Below, one piece after another: positions 33,690-46,791 of a stretch of DNA of 64,000 bases (its first letter is position 1; the number at the start of each line of letters is the position of its first letter). Made by a program: the position numbers and the translations under genes. The DNA is from Bolinopsis microptera. Taxonomy: Eukaryota; Ctenophora; Tentaculata; Lobata; Bolinopsidae. The notes beneath the pieces are model-generated. The model searched no databases. It was not told where the DNA came from and saw only the letters and a program-made list of their open reading frames with translations. The stretch is from contig NC_087079.1 in the NCBI RefSeq assembly GCF_026151205.1, forward strand, positions 18,160,945 to 18,224,944, in the 5' to 3' direction.

Positions 33690-36419
33690 TTGAAAAAAAT
33701 TCAACGGAATTTAACTTAACCCATTAGGGACGACGAGTTTTAAAGTTTGCCGATTTTGATGCCGTTTAACACACTAGGTCACATTACAGCAAAAATGAGA
33801 TATCCAAAAAAGCTAATCTGTATCTCGTTTACTTTAAAAGATACAGCTATGGTCGCATACGACCCACTCGTCCGGGTCACAAACGACCCATCACGGTTTT
33901 TCGGCTATTACTTCTGAAACAAAGACGTTAGGATAAAATAAAAACTGTTGCATAAGTTAAAAACATATGGTCAATACTGTGTGACTCTAACTTTTCAAAA
34001 ATAGAGAATTTGGGTCATTAACGACCCACTCGGCTCACTTGCTTATTACTACATTTGTCCATGTAACTTCTTGAATTCCGCCGAAAACATGACATCATAA
34101 GTGCAAAATCGCCTCTCAGCAAGTGATTATCATCATAAACTGCGAAAAATCGGTTAAATGGGTCATTAGCGACCCACTAGGACCACAAAATTGATTAATT
34201 AAATATAATGTTGTCAAACTATTACAAATATTAGTATAAAAACATGTTATATCTTGGTCATTACTCCTGTACGTTGATTTAAGTTTTAAAATCGATCAAC
34301 TGGGTCAATAACGACCCACTCGGAAGTTGAACCACGTCATTAATTATCAGTATCATGCTGTTCCACCATCAAGAAAGACACTCGTAGGTCTTAATTCCAC
34401 GCAAACCACGGGTGGATGACCACTAGCCCTCCTGAGATCTGGAGTCTCAAGGTGATCTGTGCAGATCACGTCACCCAATCACTGACGAATAATGGGCAGA
34501 ATTGGATTGATAGGTAGGTGAGTTTATCAGCTGTTAGTACACGACCGTAATGTCGTGAGACAACAAACAACGTGCCTATCTTTTCCCGATTCCTAAAAAG
34601 TCCAAGAAGAACTATACAACTGCTGGATTCAGATTTCAGATGGCTGCATCTACTCATTTCGCAGCTTCCTTTCTTTACTTCTTAGGGGCCGTTCACATTG
34701 ACATAATATTACGTAATCACTTATTGGACAATTTTTAGCCCCGCCCCCCCCCCCCACACCCCACCACACAGCTATTATGTCAAAATTACACTAGCGTAAT
34801 CATTAGGAAACCCCCCTCTCTCTCGGCCGATTACGTAATACTTGGTTTCGTTTTGAAAGCTGCCTCGTTGTTGCGGGGTTGTTACCCACAACGAAGTAGT
34901 TGTCTGAGAGATTGCAGGTTGCAGTACCACCAGCCAGATGGGGGGGGGGGGGCTTTTTCCTTGTCCTTCTTCACAGAGCTGTAGATTCAGCCATCTGAAT
35001 GCAGCAGTTGTTTAGTTATTCTTGTACTTTCTAGGAATGTCAAACAGATTGGCATGTTGGATTAGAATATGCAATTTGACCGCTCTTCTTTCAGTATTTA
35101 CCCAAGGTTACAGGATATCTCGTAAACTTCGTTCAGGGGATTTTTCTTGAGTGACATGATCTGATCACCGTGGGACCCTGGGTCTCAAGCGGTGAGTTGT
35201 AGCAGGTCGTTTACCAAGATTCGAAATTGACGAAAAAGGTAACAGAATCTAATAAGCAACAACAACAGCATGGCTATAACCTAGCAAGTTAGGAACGAGG
35301 GCCGATCTCCTTTTCTTTTACGACACGGCCACGGTCCTTTCGGTACAGATTTCCACACACCATAGTCAGGACGCAACTCCAGGCATATGCAGTCGTGTTA
35401 TTTTCGCAGCTCTTTGATCTTTTGATGAGTGATGACTGCCCTTCAGTTGGCCCTGGATCTCAGAAGGGCTAGTTGTCAGCCACCGTGGTTTGTGTGGAAT
35501 TAAGACCTACGAGTGTCTTTCTTGATGGTGGAACAGCATGATAATTAATGAAGTGGTTCAACTTCCGAGTGGGTCGTTATTGACCCAGTCGATCGATTTA
35601 AGAAGTTAAATCAACGTACAGGAGTAATGACCAAGATATAATATGTTTTTATACTAATATTTGTAATAGTTTGACAACATTATATTTAATTAATCAATTT
35701 TGTGGTCCTAGTGGGTCGCTAATGACCCATTTAACCGATTTTTCGCAGTTTATGATGATAATCACTTGCTGAGAGGCGATTTTGCACTTATGATGTCATG
35801 TTTTCGGCGGAATTCAAGAAGTTACATGGACAAATGTAGTAATAAGCAAGTGAGCCGAGTGGGTCGTTAATGACCCAAATTCTCTATTTTTGAAAAGTTA
35901 GAGTCACACAGTATTGACCATACGTTTTTAACTTATGCTACAGTTTTTATTTTGTCCTAACGTCTTTGTTTCAGAAGTAATAGCTGAAAAACCGTGATGG
36001 GTCGTTTGCGACCCGGACGAGTGGGTCGTATGCGACCGCAGTTAGTAAACAGCGTCTAGCTCTGTTTGTGAACATTTGATTATCACGGGCTTTTCATTTG
36101 TGCCAAGAAAATCGTTGCCCGCAACTATTTTGTTCTCAAAAAAATAAGCCTACATAAAGTTTTAATGTCCCAATCAAGGCAAGAAGTTAAGTGAAATATT
36201 TTCCAATTATAACGACTAATTAGTCTAATTATTTAATTGTTAGTGATTAATTGGGTCTCGACTGGAAAGTCAATAATGTAGCCCAATAAATTTTGAGCAT
36301 ATGTGAGAAAGATTCGTGGTGTTTAGTATTTTGGTTTGTCCTCTATAGCCTCTAGAAAAGGTGGGTCGTAAACGACCCTATCGTCCCTAATGGGTTAAAG
36401 TCCGTTGAATTTTTTTCAA
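33690..36419. repeat. 19-bp inverted repeat split by the TTAA element (target palindrome)
   Basis: ttgaaaaaaattcaacgga at 33690-33708 is the exact reverse complement of 36401-36419. Both lie just outside the TTAA copies. With the element removed, the two arms would form one palindrome with TTAA near its centre. Confidence 0.85.
33716..36398. mobile_element. TTAA-flanked non-autonomous element, copy 1 (2.67 kb, long inverted arms)
   Basis: TTAA copies at 33716-33719 and 36395-36398 enclose inverted ends starting CCCATTAGGGACGA. TTAA target sites followed by CCC recall piggyBac-type ends. The arms at 33850-34400 and 35500-36040 are near-perfect inverted repeats. A 16-bp palindrome (consensus GGGTCRTTANYGACCC) recurs at 33874, 34012, 34160, 34302, 35571, 35713, 35871, 35999 and 36363, with related copies at 33851 and 36023. 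The centre holds G/C runs and a small inner element with ends ggggccgttcacattgacat. No transposase domain is seen in the short internal frames. Confidence 0.8.
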
Positions 36420-36484
36420 ACATTTTTCCACTTTGAACTTTTTGTCCACAATATGACAACTATGAGAACTTTATTGTGCCTTAA

Positions 36485-36879
36485 GTTAACGAAGGAAAGG
36501 TTCTCCTTGGTCTGCCAGAGGCACAGAAAACTCTACTTATAGTATATGAGGTTTTCAAGGGTCACTTGGGGGAAAAAGTTAACGGAATTATGGCACTCAA
36601 CAACATAGTTCATGAGTTAGTCCCCGCCAACATGACAAACTTTTTCCAGTCTCTAGATATTACGGTAAATCGTGTTGCAAAGGACATTGTCCGACGTTGT
36701 TACAGTTCATATTACTCAGGGGAGGTAATGAAACAGTGCTAGGAAAACTGATTAAGGTTAACCTTAAGTTGTCTAAGATAAAACCACTTCACGCCAAATG
36801 GCTTGTAAAAGTTAACACTGAAATGCAGGACCGGGGTAGTTTGATAAAAAAAGGTTTCCATAAAGCTAGAAATCACTGA
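36485..36879 (+). pseudogene. pogo/DDE_1-type transposase C-terminal remnant, frameshifted
   Basis: One frame from 36485 to the stop at 36740-36742 reads LIVYEVFKGHL and VPANMTNFFQSLDITVN, which match the DDE_1 block 'D-F-G, VPAN-T-QPLD-VN' of pogo/Tigger-like transposases. After a frame change near 36735 it continues as KPLHAKWLVKVN and ends at 36879. The catalytic N-terminal part is missing. The fragment lies right of the TTAA element, which interrupted the same host element. Confidence 0.65.
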
Positions 36880-36999
36880 TGCTTTAAGCATGGACTATTT
36901 CATGCACGAAAACCCATTTGATGAAGATGATATGTGATATTAGACACTGATCATGTACACATATTTTAACATTTTTACTGCTTAACGACTGCTATTCTT

Positions 37000-37432
37000 A
37001 CTTACTGTATAAAAAATGGATTTAAAAATCATTTGCTGGAATAAAAACCGTCAGAAAATGAAAAAAATTCGGATTTTTGATGGTTTTGAATGCCTTCTAG
37101 CGTTCATATTAATGTCCGTTCATAATTATGTCCGATCATTTAATGTTCGTCCAAATAGGGTCTGATAAGGTATGAGAATACTCTATTTTAATAACCTTTC
37201 AAAAGTGGGATGCTCGGTTCACGCAGGTAATTTTCACTAGGAGTACCGGGAAGAAACATTTCTATATGGGACTCACACAATTGAGTACACTGATATTTGC
37301 AGAAAAGAATTGGACAATTTTCGTTAATTATGTAATCAAAATTTTCGTTTTTAAACCAATTTTCGTTTAGTAAGTGTTTTGCGATTACTAATCTTGATTA
37401 TGTAATATAGGAGGGGGGTTGGGTCTAGATCA

Positions 37433-37465
<33 letters not shown>

Positions 37466-39370
37466 CGGTCTTAATTACGGTTGATTACGGAGGGGGGGGG
37501 GGGGTAAAAATTGCCAAAATATTGATTACGTAATATGTGAACGACCCCTTAATAGTACAACTTTATTGAAATGACAACATAATAGAAGAGTATTAACATA
37601 TTTTTCTAAGATCAAAATGTCAATAAGTTCCGCGCAAAATGTCAATAAGTTCCGCTAGTATATAGTAGCAACAAATGATAAAACTAAGTAAGTAAATTTG
37701 ATAATAAATTTTTGAACTTAAAAAGGTTCTATACTGCGGTCGGCTGCTGTAATGTAATATATTGAGTGTTGAGTATTAAGATGCTAATATTATATGCTTT
37801 ATGCTATTGTTTTAGTAACAATAAATATTAGGTTTTAGTAACAATAAAATGTAACAATAAAATGTAACAATAAAAATTGTACGTTATACTTAAAACTGTT
37901 CTGTATTGCGGTCGGCTGCTGCAATATAATATCACAATGCTGGCAAGCATTACCGTCGCCCTTATATTCACAATACTATATTTACCCCCTATACTAGTAT
38001 ATCCCCTTTATTGTTTTCCAGGCATTAAGACTCATCGAAAGTAGTTCAACAGGCATATTTAAGTTCAAAACATTCTAATTCAATGTTAAAGATGACAGGA
38101 ATAAGAAATAGTTATGTGGAGGTTTTTAAGAAATTTGCGCAAAATACGCGCCAGCATGTTATACGAAATTAGGTAAAAAACCCAAAATCGCCATATTCAG
38201 GTGCCTTAAAAACCATGTTAAAATTGAGTTAGAGATCTGAAACTTTGCAGGGCGTCTAGACCTTGTCCAAATCGACTGTAAAAAAAATTTCATGTTTCAG
38301 GAGTATCGGGAAGTGGGTTTTCTGGAACCCCTATTTTACAACAGATTGTCGTGAAGCATATATATATAATATAGACGCTTTGGCAGTCAATTGGCAGTCA
38401 ATTGTAGCCTACATTTAAGTGTCCGTAGATTCAAAAGTATAAAAGATACAGTCATTTTGAACCACAAGTCTTGAAGATAATCGTTTATACTTCAGTTTTC
38501 ATTATATTGAAAAATAATTTAACGTCATCATAATCACTTGATGACGTCATCAAATTAAGTGTTTTTAAAACTTGTTTTTTGACAAAGTAACAACTTTTCA
38601 AATCGATTTTAAACCATTAAGGAGTAATTTTATTCAAAATCTGAGGACATTTTCATATTAGATAATTGTTCAAGCATTCTGAAAATCTACCGGAAAAGTT
38701 TCCTATCTTGCTCCTTCATAAAGATATTTGCTATTGAAGTTAGTGCTTTTTTGAAGAATAATTTTATAAAAATACAAAAGTTGTGAATTAGTATTCTCTG
38801 GTGTTGGGCCATCCCTTGGGTTGTGGAGCTCGATTGTGCTTCCTAAAGGTCTAAATTGTGTTATAGGCTAGTTTTAAAGTTGAAAATCGAAAAGTTGCAC
38901 ACGTGGGGACACGCCCAAATTGATAGAAAATTGCTAAAATTACTGAAAATTGCTGTTTTCACCATTTTTATCAACTTTGGAGTCCCGTTGTGATCCAAGT
39001 TCTATATGAAATCTTCTGAAACTTTGCTTGCTTATTAAATTATATATAAAATACTGATATGCAAAAATTTACGGTGATTCAATATTGAATGCGCACGCAA
39101 AGTCCGCTCAAAGTTTGCACGTGCGAAAGGTGAGAATTTTGCTCATTCGTGATCACGATTTCGAATAAATTCTGCTTTCTCGCGATATTTAAATGGAATT
39201 ATATATGAATTTAATGCCAACTTGAATGAGTAAAAAGTGCCATATTCAGTCAGGTAAAATTTCGAAATCGATGAAATTACCTCCTAATTATTAATATAAA
39301 TATTAATGAAGTTATGAGTTTACATTTCGGCTTTGTAAATTATCCTGACATTATAATCAAAAAGAGATGA
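37000..39370. other. Transposon ends and short interspersed repeats, G-tract, no gene
   Basis: A block at 37015-37170 is repeated at 40505-40650 (gcgttcatattaatgtccgt). A ~150-bp unit containing ctgtattgcggtcggctgct recurs near 37730, 37900, 39830 and 40430. A run of about 30 G lies at 37434-37463 and a second one near 37488. The rest (about 38000-39370) shows nothing identifiable. Confidence 0.5.
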
Positions 39371-39371
39371 T

Positions 39372-39700
39372 ATTTGACCAAAACCCATAATCATGGGTAG
39401 AGTGTACCGCTGCCAGTGTCTCTCTTTTCCAAACAAAAGGAAATGATATTAATTTGAATAACCGTCCGCAAATGCAAATTGATACCGAGAATGAAATCGG
39501 TCGCTCGCTTTTTCCATTCGATTACGGCTTACGAATTGTAATAAAGCTTATTGATTGGAAAAAGCGAGCGACCGATTTCATTCTCGGTATCAATTTGCAT
39601 TTGCGGACGGTTATTCAAATTAATATCATTTCCTTTTGTTTGGAAAAGAGAGACACTGGCAGCGGTACACTCTACCCATGATTATGGGTTTTGGTCAAAT
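39372..39700. mobile_element. Foldback element, near-perfect ~330-bp palindrome, copy 1
   Basis: The left arm starts tttgaccaaaacccataatc. The right arm is its reverse complement ending at 39700, leaving a loop of only about 35 bp near 39520-39555. No frame of interest is present; the apparent ORF is palindrome DNA. A diverged copy lies at 53023. Confidence 0.9.
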
Positions 39701-40649
39701 ATTGAGTATTGAGTATTGAGATGCTAATATTATATGCTTTATGCTGTTGTTTTAGTAACAATAAATATTAGGTTTTAGTAACAATAAAATGTAAAAATAA
39801 AAATTGTACGTTGAGCTTAAAACTGTTCTGTATTGCGGTCGGCTGCTGCAATGTAATATATTGAGTATTGAGATGCTTATATTATATGCTATTGTTTTAG
39901 TAACAATAAATAGTAGGTTTTCGTAAAAATAAAATGCAAAAATAACAAGAATTTCGCCGCGGTTACACCACGCACGATTAATTTTTCCTGCTTAAACCGT
40001 TAATATTAGCAACGAAAAGTTAATTTTATCGATTAAAAAGATTAGATATTGGATTATTTTGTTGTTAAAAAGTTGCAATATTTTCATCGTAATATGTCAT
40101 TGCAGGCGTGCAGGATTGCATGTAATCGAATATTTAGTACGCCGCGCACAAATTTTGGGCTAATTTAATTTGAACGGCATCGTTTGACAATTGAAATTCG
40201 CGTTGGATACTGCAATTAACTAACACATGCCGAGCGTCGCGCGCATTATAACAGACGCTTCCTATACTCATAATTATAGGGGAGTGGTCTATATTGCGAA
40301 GGAGCAGACTTTTGTCGACATCGCAGGACCGTCGGGCCACCTCATATATCCAAACCCGATTACTTATTCCCTACGATCTTTTTGCCTTCGGCAAGAGCAG
40401 GGAAAAAAATTGTACGTTGAACTTAGAACTGTTCTGTATTGCGGTTGCTGCAATGTAATATAATGAGTATTGAGTATTGAGACGCAATTATATTATATGC
40501 TATTGTATAAAAAATGGATTTAAAGATCATTAGATGGTATAAAAAAACGTCAAAGAAATGAAAAAAAAATCGGATTTTTGATGGTTTTGAATGCCTTCTA
40601 GCGTTCATATTAATGTCCGTCCAAATAAGGTCCGATAAGGTATATCCTG

Positions 40650-40880
40650 GGTACAAACTATAAAGTACATAACCATGTAACTAGCGGTACTAACCATTAT
40701 ACCTCCTTATTTCTGGGACCTAGTAAACTCCACATAACCATGTAACTAGCGGTACTAACCATTATACCTCCTTATTTCTGGGACCTAGTAAACTCCACGC
40801 AACTCTACTAAACCAGTCCCTCACCAGCAATTAGAAGGCTCGTGACAGGCTCCTGACAGGCTCCTGGCAGGCTCCTAGCC
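40650..40880. repeat. Two tandem ~70-bp copies followed by a short ctcctgacagg-type array
   Basis: The segment cataaccatgtaactagcgg with its flanks is duplicated in tandem (about 40670-40800). Downstream, ggctcctgacaggctcctgg-like 11-mers are repeated three to four times. Confidence 0.8.
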
Positions 40881-41506
40881 CCAGTGACGAGATATCACGC
40901 ACGTGTATAATAGTAAGACCGTGTAATTGTTAAGATCAGAGATTGCATGTCGATTTATAATAGAGGACTTATCGAGATCAGAGGAGTTTCAAACGTTTTT
41001 ACTTTGCATTCTACAAGGCTTTCCGTTATTCAATAAAACTTGCTTCATACATTGGATTTGAGACTTTTATCCTTATTGATTTTCTTATCGGACATCTTTA
41101 TATTATTACGACCTCAAGATTATGCCGAAACGTGTGATGATAATACCCAGTAGGGTAACAGCAGCTGTGTTCACTGACTGGTTGACATTATACCCAATAC
41201 TATTGCTTTTATAGTCTCCTTATCAATACCTCACCGGGTATCCTGTCGGCTTATCGTTTATGACTCATAACCGATAAGCCGACATTTAAAAAGATAAGGC
41301 AGTTTCTTTGTATTTATGCCAGGGTCAAAAGGAGCCCGTCCCTGATGCAGATTTCCTGATATATAACACAGGCTTTATTAAACTATTAAAGGAGCGATAT
41401 GTTAAAGATATTGACTGGTTGATAGTTGGGGTCGTATGAAGTACTAGGAGAGGTGCCTACTGTCTTAAACTTTAGAGTAACTATCATGCTGTCCGTTTAT
41501 ATTTGT

Positions 41507-44183
41507 TTAACCCATTAGGGACGATAGGGTCGTTTACGACCCACCTTTTCTAGAGGCTATAGAGGACAAACCAAAATACTAAACGCCACGAATCTTTCGC
41601 ACATATGCTCAAAATTTATTGGGCTACATTATTGACTTTCCAGTCGAGACCCAATTAATCACTAACAATTAAATAATTAGACTAATTAGTCGTCATAATT
41701 GGAAAATATTTCACTTAACTTCTTGCCTTGATTGGGACATTACAACTTTATGTAGGCTTATTTTTTTGAAAACAAAATAGTTGCGGGCAACGATTTCCTT
41801 GGCACAAATGAAAGCCCGTGATAATCAAATGTTCACAAACAGAGCTAGACGCTGTTTACTAACTGCGGTCGCATACGACCCACTCGTCCGGGTCGCAAAC
41901 GACCCATCACGGTTTTTCGGCTATTACTTCTGAAACAAAGACGTTAGGATAAAATAAAAACTGTAGCATAAGTTAAAAACGTATGGTCAATACTGTGTGA
42001 CTCTAACTTTTCAAAAATAGAGAATTTGGGTCATTAACGACCCACTCGGCTCACTTGCTTATTACTACATTTGTCCATGTAACTTCTTGAATTCAGCCTA
42101 AAACATGAAATCATAAGTGCAAAATCGCCTCTCAGCAAGTGATTATCATCATAAACTGCGAAAAATCGGTTAAATGGGTCATTAGCGACCCACTAGGACC
42201 ACAAAATTGATTAATTAAATATAATTTTGTCAAACTTTTACAAATATTAGTATAAAAACATATTATATCTTGGTCATTACTCCTGTACGTTGATTTAACT
42301 TCTTAAATCGATCAACTGGGTCAATAACGACCCACTCGGAAGTTGAACCACTTCATTAATTATCAGTATCATGCTGTTCCACCATCAAGAAAGACACTCG
42401 TAGGTCTTTATTCCACACAAACCACGGTGGCTGACAACTAGTCCTTCTGAGATCCAGGGCCAACTGAAGGGCAGTCATCACTCATCAAAGAGCTGCGAGA
42501 ATAACACGACTGCATATGCCTGGAGTTGCGTCCTGACTATGGTGCGTGGAAATCTGTACCGAAAGGACCGTGGCCGTGTCGCAAAAGAAAAGGAGATCGG
42601 CCCTCGTTCCTAACTTGCTAGGTAATAGCCATGCTGTTGTTGTTGCTTATTATATTCTGTTACCTTTTTCGTCAATTTCGAATCTTGGTAAACGACCTGC
42701 TACAACTCACCGCTTGAGACCCAGGGTCCCACGGTGATCAGATCATGTCACTCAAGAAAAATCCCCTGAACGAAGTTTACGAGATATCCTGTATCCTTGG
42801 GTAAATACTGAAAGAAGAGCGGTCAAATTGCATATTCTAATCCAACATGCCAATCTGTTTGACATTCCTAGAAAGTACAAGAATAACTAAACAACTGCTG
42901 CATTCAGATAGCTAAATCTACAGCTCTGTGAAGAAGGACAAGGAAAAAGCCCCCCCCCCCCCCCCCATCTAGCTGGCGGTGCTGCAACCTGCAATCTCTC
43001 AGACAACTACTTCGTTGTGGGTAACAACCCCGCAACAACGAGGCAGCTTTCAAAACGAAACCAAGTATTACGTAATCGGCCGAGAGGGAGGGGGGTTTCC
43101 AAATGATTACGCTAGTGTAATTTTGACATAATAGCTATGTGGTGAGGGGCGGGGGCGGGGCTAAAAATTGTCCAATAAGTGATTACGTAATATTATGTCA
43201 ATGTGAACGGCCCCTAAGAAGTAAAGAAAGGCAGCTGCGAAATGAGTAGATGCAGCCATCTGAAATCTGAATCCAGCAGTTGTATAGTTCTTCTTGGACT
43301 TTTTAGGAATCGGGAAAAGATAGGCATGTTGTTTGTTGTCTCACGACATTACGGTCGTGTACTAACAGCTGATAAACTCACCTACCTATCAATCCAATTC
43401 TGTCCATTATTCGTCAGTGATTGGGTGACGTGATCTGCACAGATCACCTTGAGACTCCAGATCTCAGGAGGGCTAGTGGTCATCCACCCGTGGTTTGCGT
43501 GGAATTAAGACCTACAAGTGTCTTTCTTGATGGTGGAACAGCATGATACTGATAATTAATGACGTGGTTCAACTTCCGAGTGGGTCGTTATTGACCCAGT
43601 TGATCGATTTTAAAAGTTAAATCAACGTACAGGAGTAATGACCAAGATATAACATGTTTTTATACTAATATTTGTAATAGTTTGACAACATTATATTTAA
43701 TTAATCAATTTTGTGGTCCTGGTGGGTCGCTAATGACCCATCTAACCGATTTTTCGCAGTTTATGATGATAATCACTTGCTGAGAGGCGAGTTTGCACTT
43801 ATGATGTCATGTTTTAGGCTGAATTCAAGAAGTTACATGGACAAATGTAGTAATAAGCAAGTGAGCCGAGTGGGTCGTTAATGACCCAAATTCTCTATTT
43901 TTGAAAAGTTAGAGTCAGACAGTATTGACCATATGTTTTTAACTTATGCTACAGTTTTTATTTTATCCTAACGTCTCTGTTTCAGAAGTAATAGCCGAAA
44001 AACCGTGATGGGTCGTTTGCGACCCGGACGAGTGGGTCGTATGCGACCATAGCTGTATCTTTTAAAGTAAACGAGATACAGATTAGCTTTTTTGGATATC
44101 TCATTTTTGCTGTAAAGTGACCTAGTGTGTTAAACGGCATCAAAATCGGCAAACTTTAAAACTCGTCGTCCCTAATGGGTTAA
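41507..44183. mobile_element. TTAA-flanked non-autonomous element, copy 2 (reverse orientation)
   Basis: TTAA at 41507-41510 and 44180-44183 bracket 2669 bp that is the reverse complement of copy 1 over its full length, with few differences. The ends are again CCCATTAGGGACGA. The same ordered palindrome arrays are present in both arms. High identity and intact target duplications suggest recent activity of both copies. Short frames at 42546-42737 and 43242-43433 mirror those in copy 1 and are not known proteins. Confidence 0.8.
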
Positions 44184-46040
44184 ACTTTCTTTATTTTGAT
44201 ACGTTTTATCAAAATTTTAGTATTCATTTCCTTCTTTTAGTTATATATTCCCTTATTTAAAAGCATAGGCGACAATACTGATAAGGGATAAGGTAAGGGA
44301 AGACAGGTTCGTTGCACTAGTTATGCCCTGATATCTATAGATCAAACAAGCCCGTCCTATAGTTACCATAATCCAGCATCCTGATGTATGATGCAGGCTC
44401 TTTTTTTATCGACAAGGTTATATTAATTAAGCCAGCCTCTTTGTATTTATGCTTAAATTTTTTATATCAAATATCAATTGCATCCGTCCTTGATATTTTT
44501 GATTATCCTTGATATCATTATGCTTTAATTCCTGGTATGACATAAAATGCAGGCTCCAAAGGAGTGGTATCTTTAAAATATTGATTGATGGACTGACTGG
44601 TAGCACATTGTCAAGTCAACGCATATTCCCACACATCGAAGCATTGACATTGCAATATTAAAGTCGTTACATGACATAAAATCCGTGGTTATTAAGTTAT
44701 TGATAGGTCATAAAGATATTAATAGGAAAATAATGAGTAAATAATAATTAAACGGATCAGATAAACAAAAGAACAGTGTTAAGTCACGTCAGTTCCTGGA
44801 CACTAACAATAATTACAGACGGACAGTCCACATAACTCAGCCTACACTTTTAACAGTAGTTACAAGACGCTAAGTGAGCTGATGACGTCACGTTATGTTG
44901 TGATGACGTCACGTTATGTTGTCATGACGTCACGTGGTGTGAAGATGACGTAACGTGTTAACTGTTAAGATATCACTTTTAACAGTAATTACAAGACGCT
45001 AAGTGAGCTGAATCCACGTTATTCGTCACTCATATTTGCCACAACTTACACGTGTATACTGTATAACTATAGCTGGTTATCAGTTTTTAGTCCGGACAAT
45101 ACTTACAAAAGGAGGAGGAGTTTAACTTCTTTCTTGGCGGATACTTAGCTTTATTGTTCAGTTTAATTGCGGGGCTCTCTTCTTTCTTGGCGGATACTTT
45201 ATTGTTCAGTTAAATTGCGGGGCTGAGGTGGATTCGATGTGCACTAAATAATTAAGTTGTTCCTTTCTTTTTACAGTGCTTGCTGTGTTTCACATTGTTA
45301 CTCATTTAACGATATGCCTTTGCTATTATAGTGTTGTCGTTTTGAGTTGACACATGAGAGCTCTGATATATAATGGCGCCGTTTCTTATTATATGTTTTG
45401 CCCATTTGAATGGCCATATTAAAATAACAGCAATATACAGTTCTGTGTTGTAGAATATAGGTTGAATTGTAGAAAACTAAGTTTTTGCTATATAACTATA
45501 AGTACTCTAACGTTACATGATCACGATATATCCTACCTTACAATATTATTCATTTCTAACAAAATATATTTGTGTGCATTGATTTAATATAACCTTACTT
45601 CTACACATTTAAGCTTAAGACATGCTGATGAACTTATCAAAGTTATAGACAGAAACCAAGTGGCGAGCATTACTTAAATGACTTATTGGTTTAACAATAA
45701 TTTATATTTAACCTCAACATTATGCTTCCTAAATGTTACAGCAGATCAGGTTTAATAAACGTAAATATATAATATATATTTGTGTGTTTTTTATATTTAA
45801 TCAGGAAATGTTTTTTGCCGAATGAATCGTATATCATTAGTTGAGTGAATTACATGCTGGATATTTTATAAAGCTGCACGTACAAATATTCATTCTGTTT
45901 TTAAATTAATGCTGTGCATTATTTTAATGATATTCAAAACAAACGATCCAGCGGATATAGCTCGTCTACCTTTGCTTGCATAATGTTTTTATAATTATAT
46001 TGTGCCTGTAGGACGCCTAATTTGGGTTCAAGGCAGAGAA
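44184..46040. other. No gene recognised; contains CRE array and a 50-bp tandem pair
   Basis: Apart from the CRE-like array at 44883, the stretch holds a tandem duplication near 45128-45225 (core ttctttcttggcggatactt) and a direct repeat flanking the CRE array. No coding exon was supported. Confidence 0.45.
44883..44953. promoter_or_regulatory. Array of four CRE-like sites at exact 21-bp spacing
   Basis: TGACGTCA occurs at 44883-44890, 44904-44911 and 44925-44932. TGACGTAA follows at 44946-44953. Starts are 21 bp apart, two helical turns, so all sites face the same side of the DNA. The array is flanked by two copies of a ~36-bp segment containing tacaagacgctaagtgagct. CREB/ATF binding is the established reading of the motif; the target gene is unknown. 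Confidence 0.45.
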
Positions 46041-46053
46041 GACCACCCGTTAC

Positions 46054-46251
46054 CTGTTGTTCGTGTTACCGATGCAACCTCAAACCTGTGACTTGCAAAA
46101 AGGGTCATCCCGACTTTTAAGACGTCATAGCCAAACCAATCGATTCCGTTATTACTTGTCAGTCTTAGTGACGCCGTTATATCGTAAGTTAGTGGCCGTT
46201 GGAGAGTGAAATCCATCAGAACTTCAGAAGTGTGATTTACTGGAGTCATTG
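46054..46251 (-). pseudogene. Discoidin-like exon, N-terminal half of a domain
   Basis: CTGCAG acceptor (above 46251) and CAG|GTAACG donor (below 46054) bracket 198 bp in phase 1/1, reading EVLMDFTLQRPLTYDITASL and DWFGYDVLKVGMTLF. The pattern resembles the first strands of the lectin domains at 7133-8541 and 13066-13812. The matching second half lies at 46792-47000, which on this strand is upstream and not downstream. The pair is therefore either scrambled, or parts of two different domains. Confidence 0.4.
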
Positions 46252-46791
46252 CTGCAGTTAGTGTATACATTGGAATGGTGCCAATTAAGATCATTCCTAG
46301 TATTCAATTTGGCACTGCTCAATTATATTTATAGGGGCATGAACATAAGGTTGTATTCGTAATGACTCTTCTAGGTTACTACAGGAATTCTTCTATTTCC
46401 GAGGTTATTTCTAGTCATCTTTAAATGTTTTGCAATATATTCTGTATTTATATTTTATAGTTGAATTGCAATCCCCGACCAGCAATATATCGTACAAATG
46501 CCGTTCTCTTGAGATAACAGACGATATGGAAAAATGGTACAATTCTAAACGACAGGTTACTTTCTTTACATATAAATATTACATATTTTATGCATTTTAG
46601 TAACGTGTGGAGGAAGGAGGCCAGGAGGAGATGTGAGGGATGGAAGGGGGATATGATGATCAGTTTGCCACAAAAAACAGTAGGACTTAATCTCGGCAAA
46701 GTGATTCCAATAATTTATCCTAAAATTTAAAACTGCGGCAATTAGTGGCTACTGATATGGCTGATAATTAAAAATAAATTACAACAAACCT

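Noticed and set aside
34466-34657. Short frame duplicated in both TTAA elements (also 43242-43433)
   Set aside because: Identity reflects the element copies; no transposase or other domain is recognisable and the frame lies in inverted-repeat DNA.
45950-46040. tRNA-like stretch (gcggatatagctcg ... gggttcaagg)
   Set aside because: A cloverleaf could not be drawn: no anticodon arm, and the A-box match is poor.
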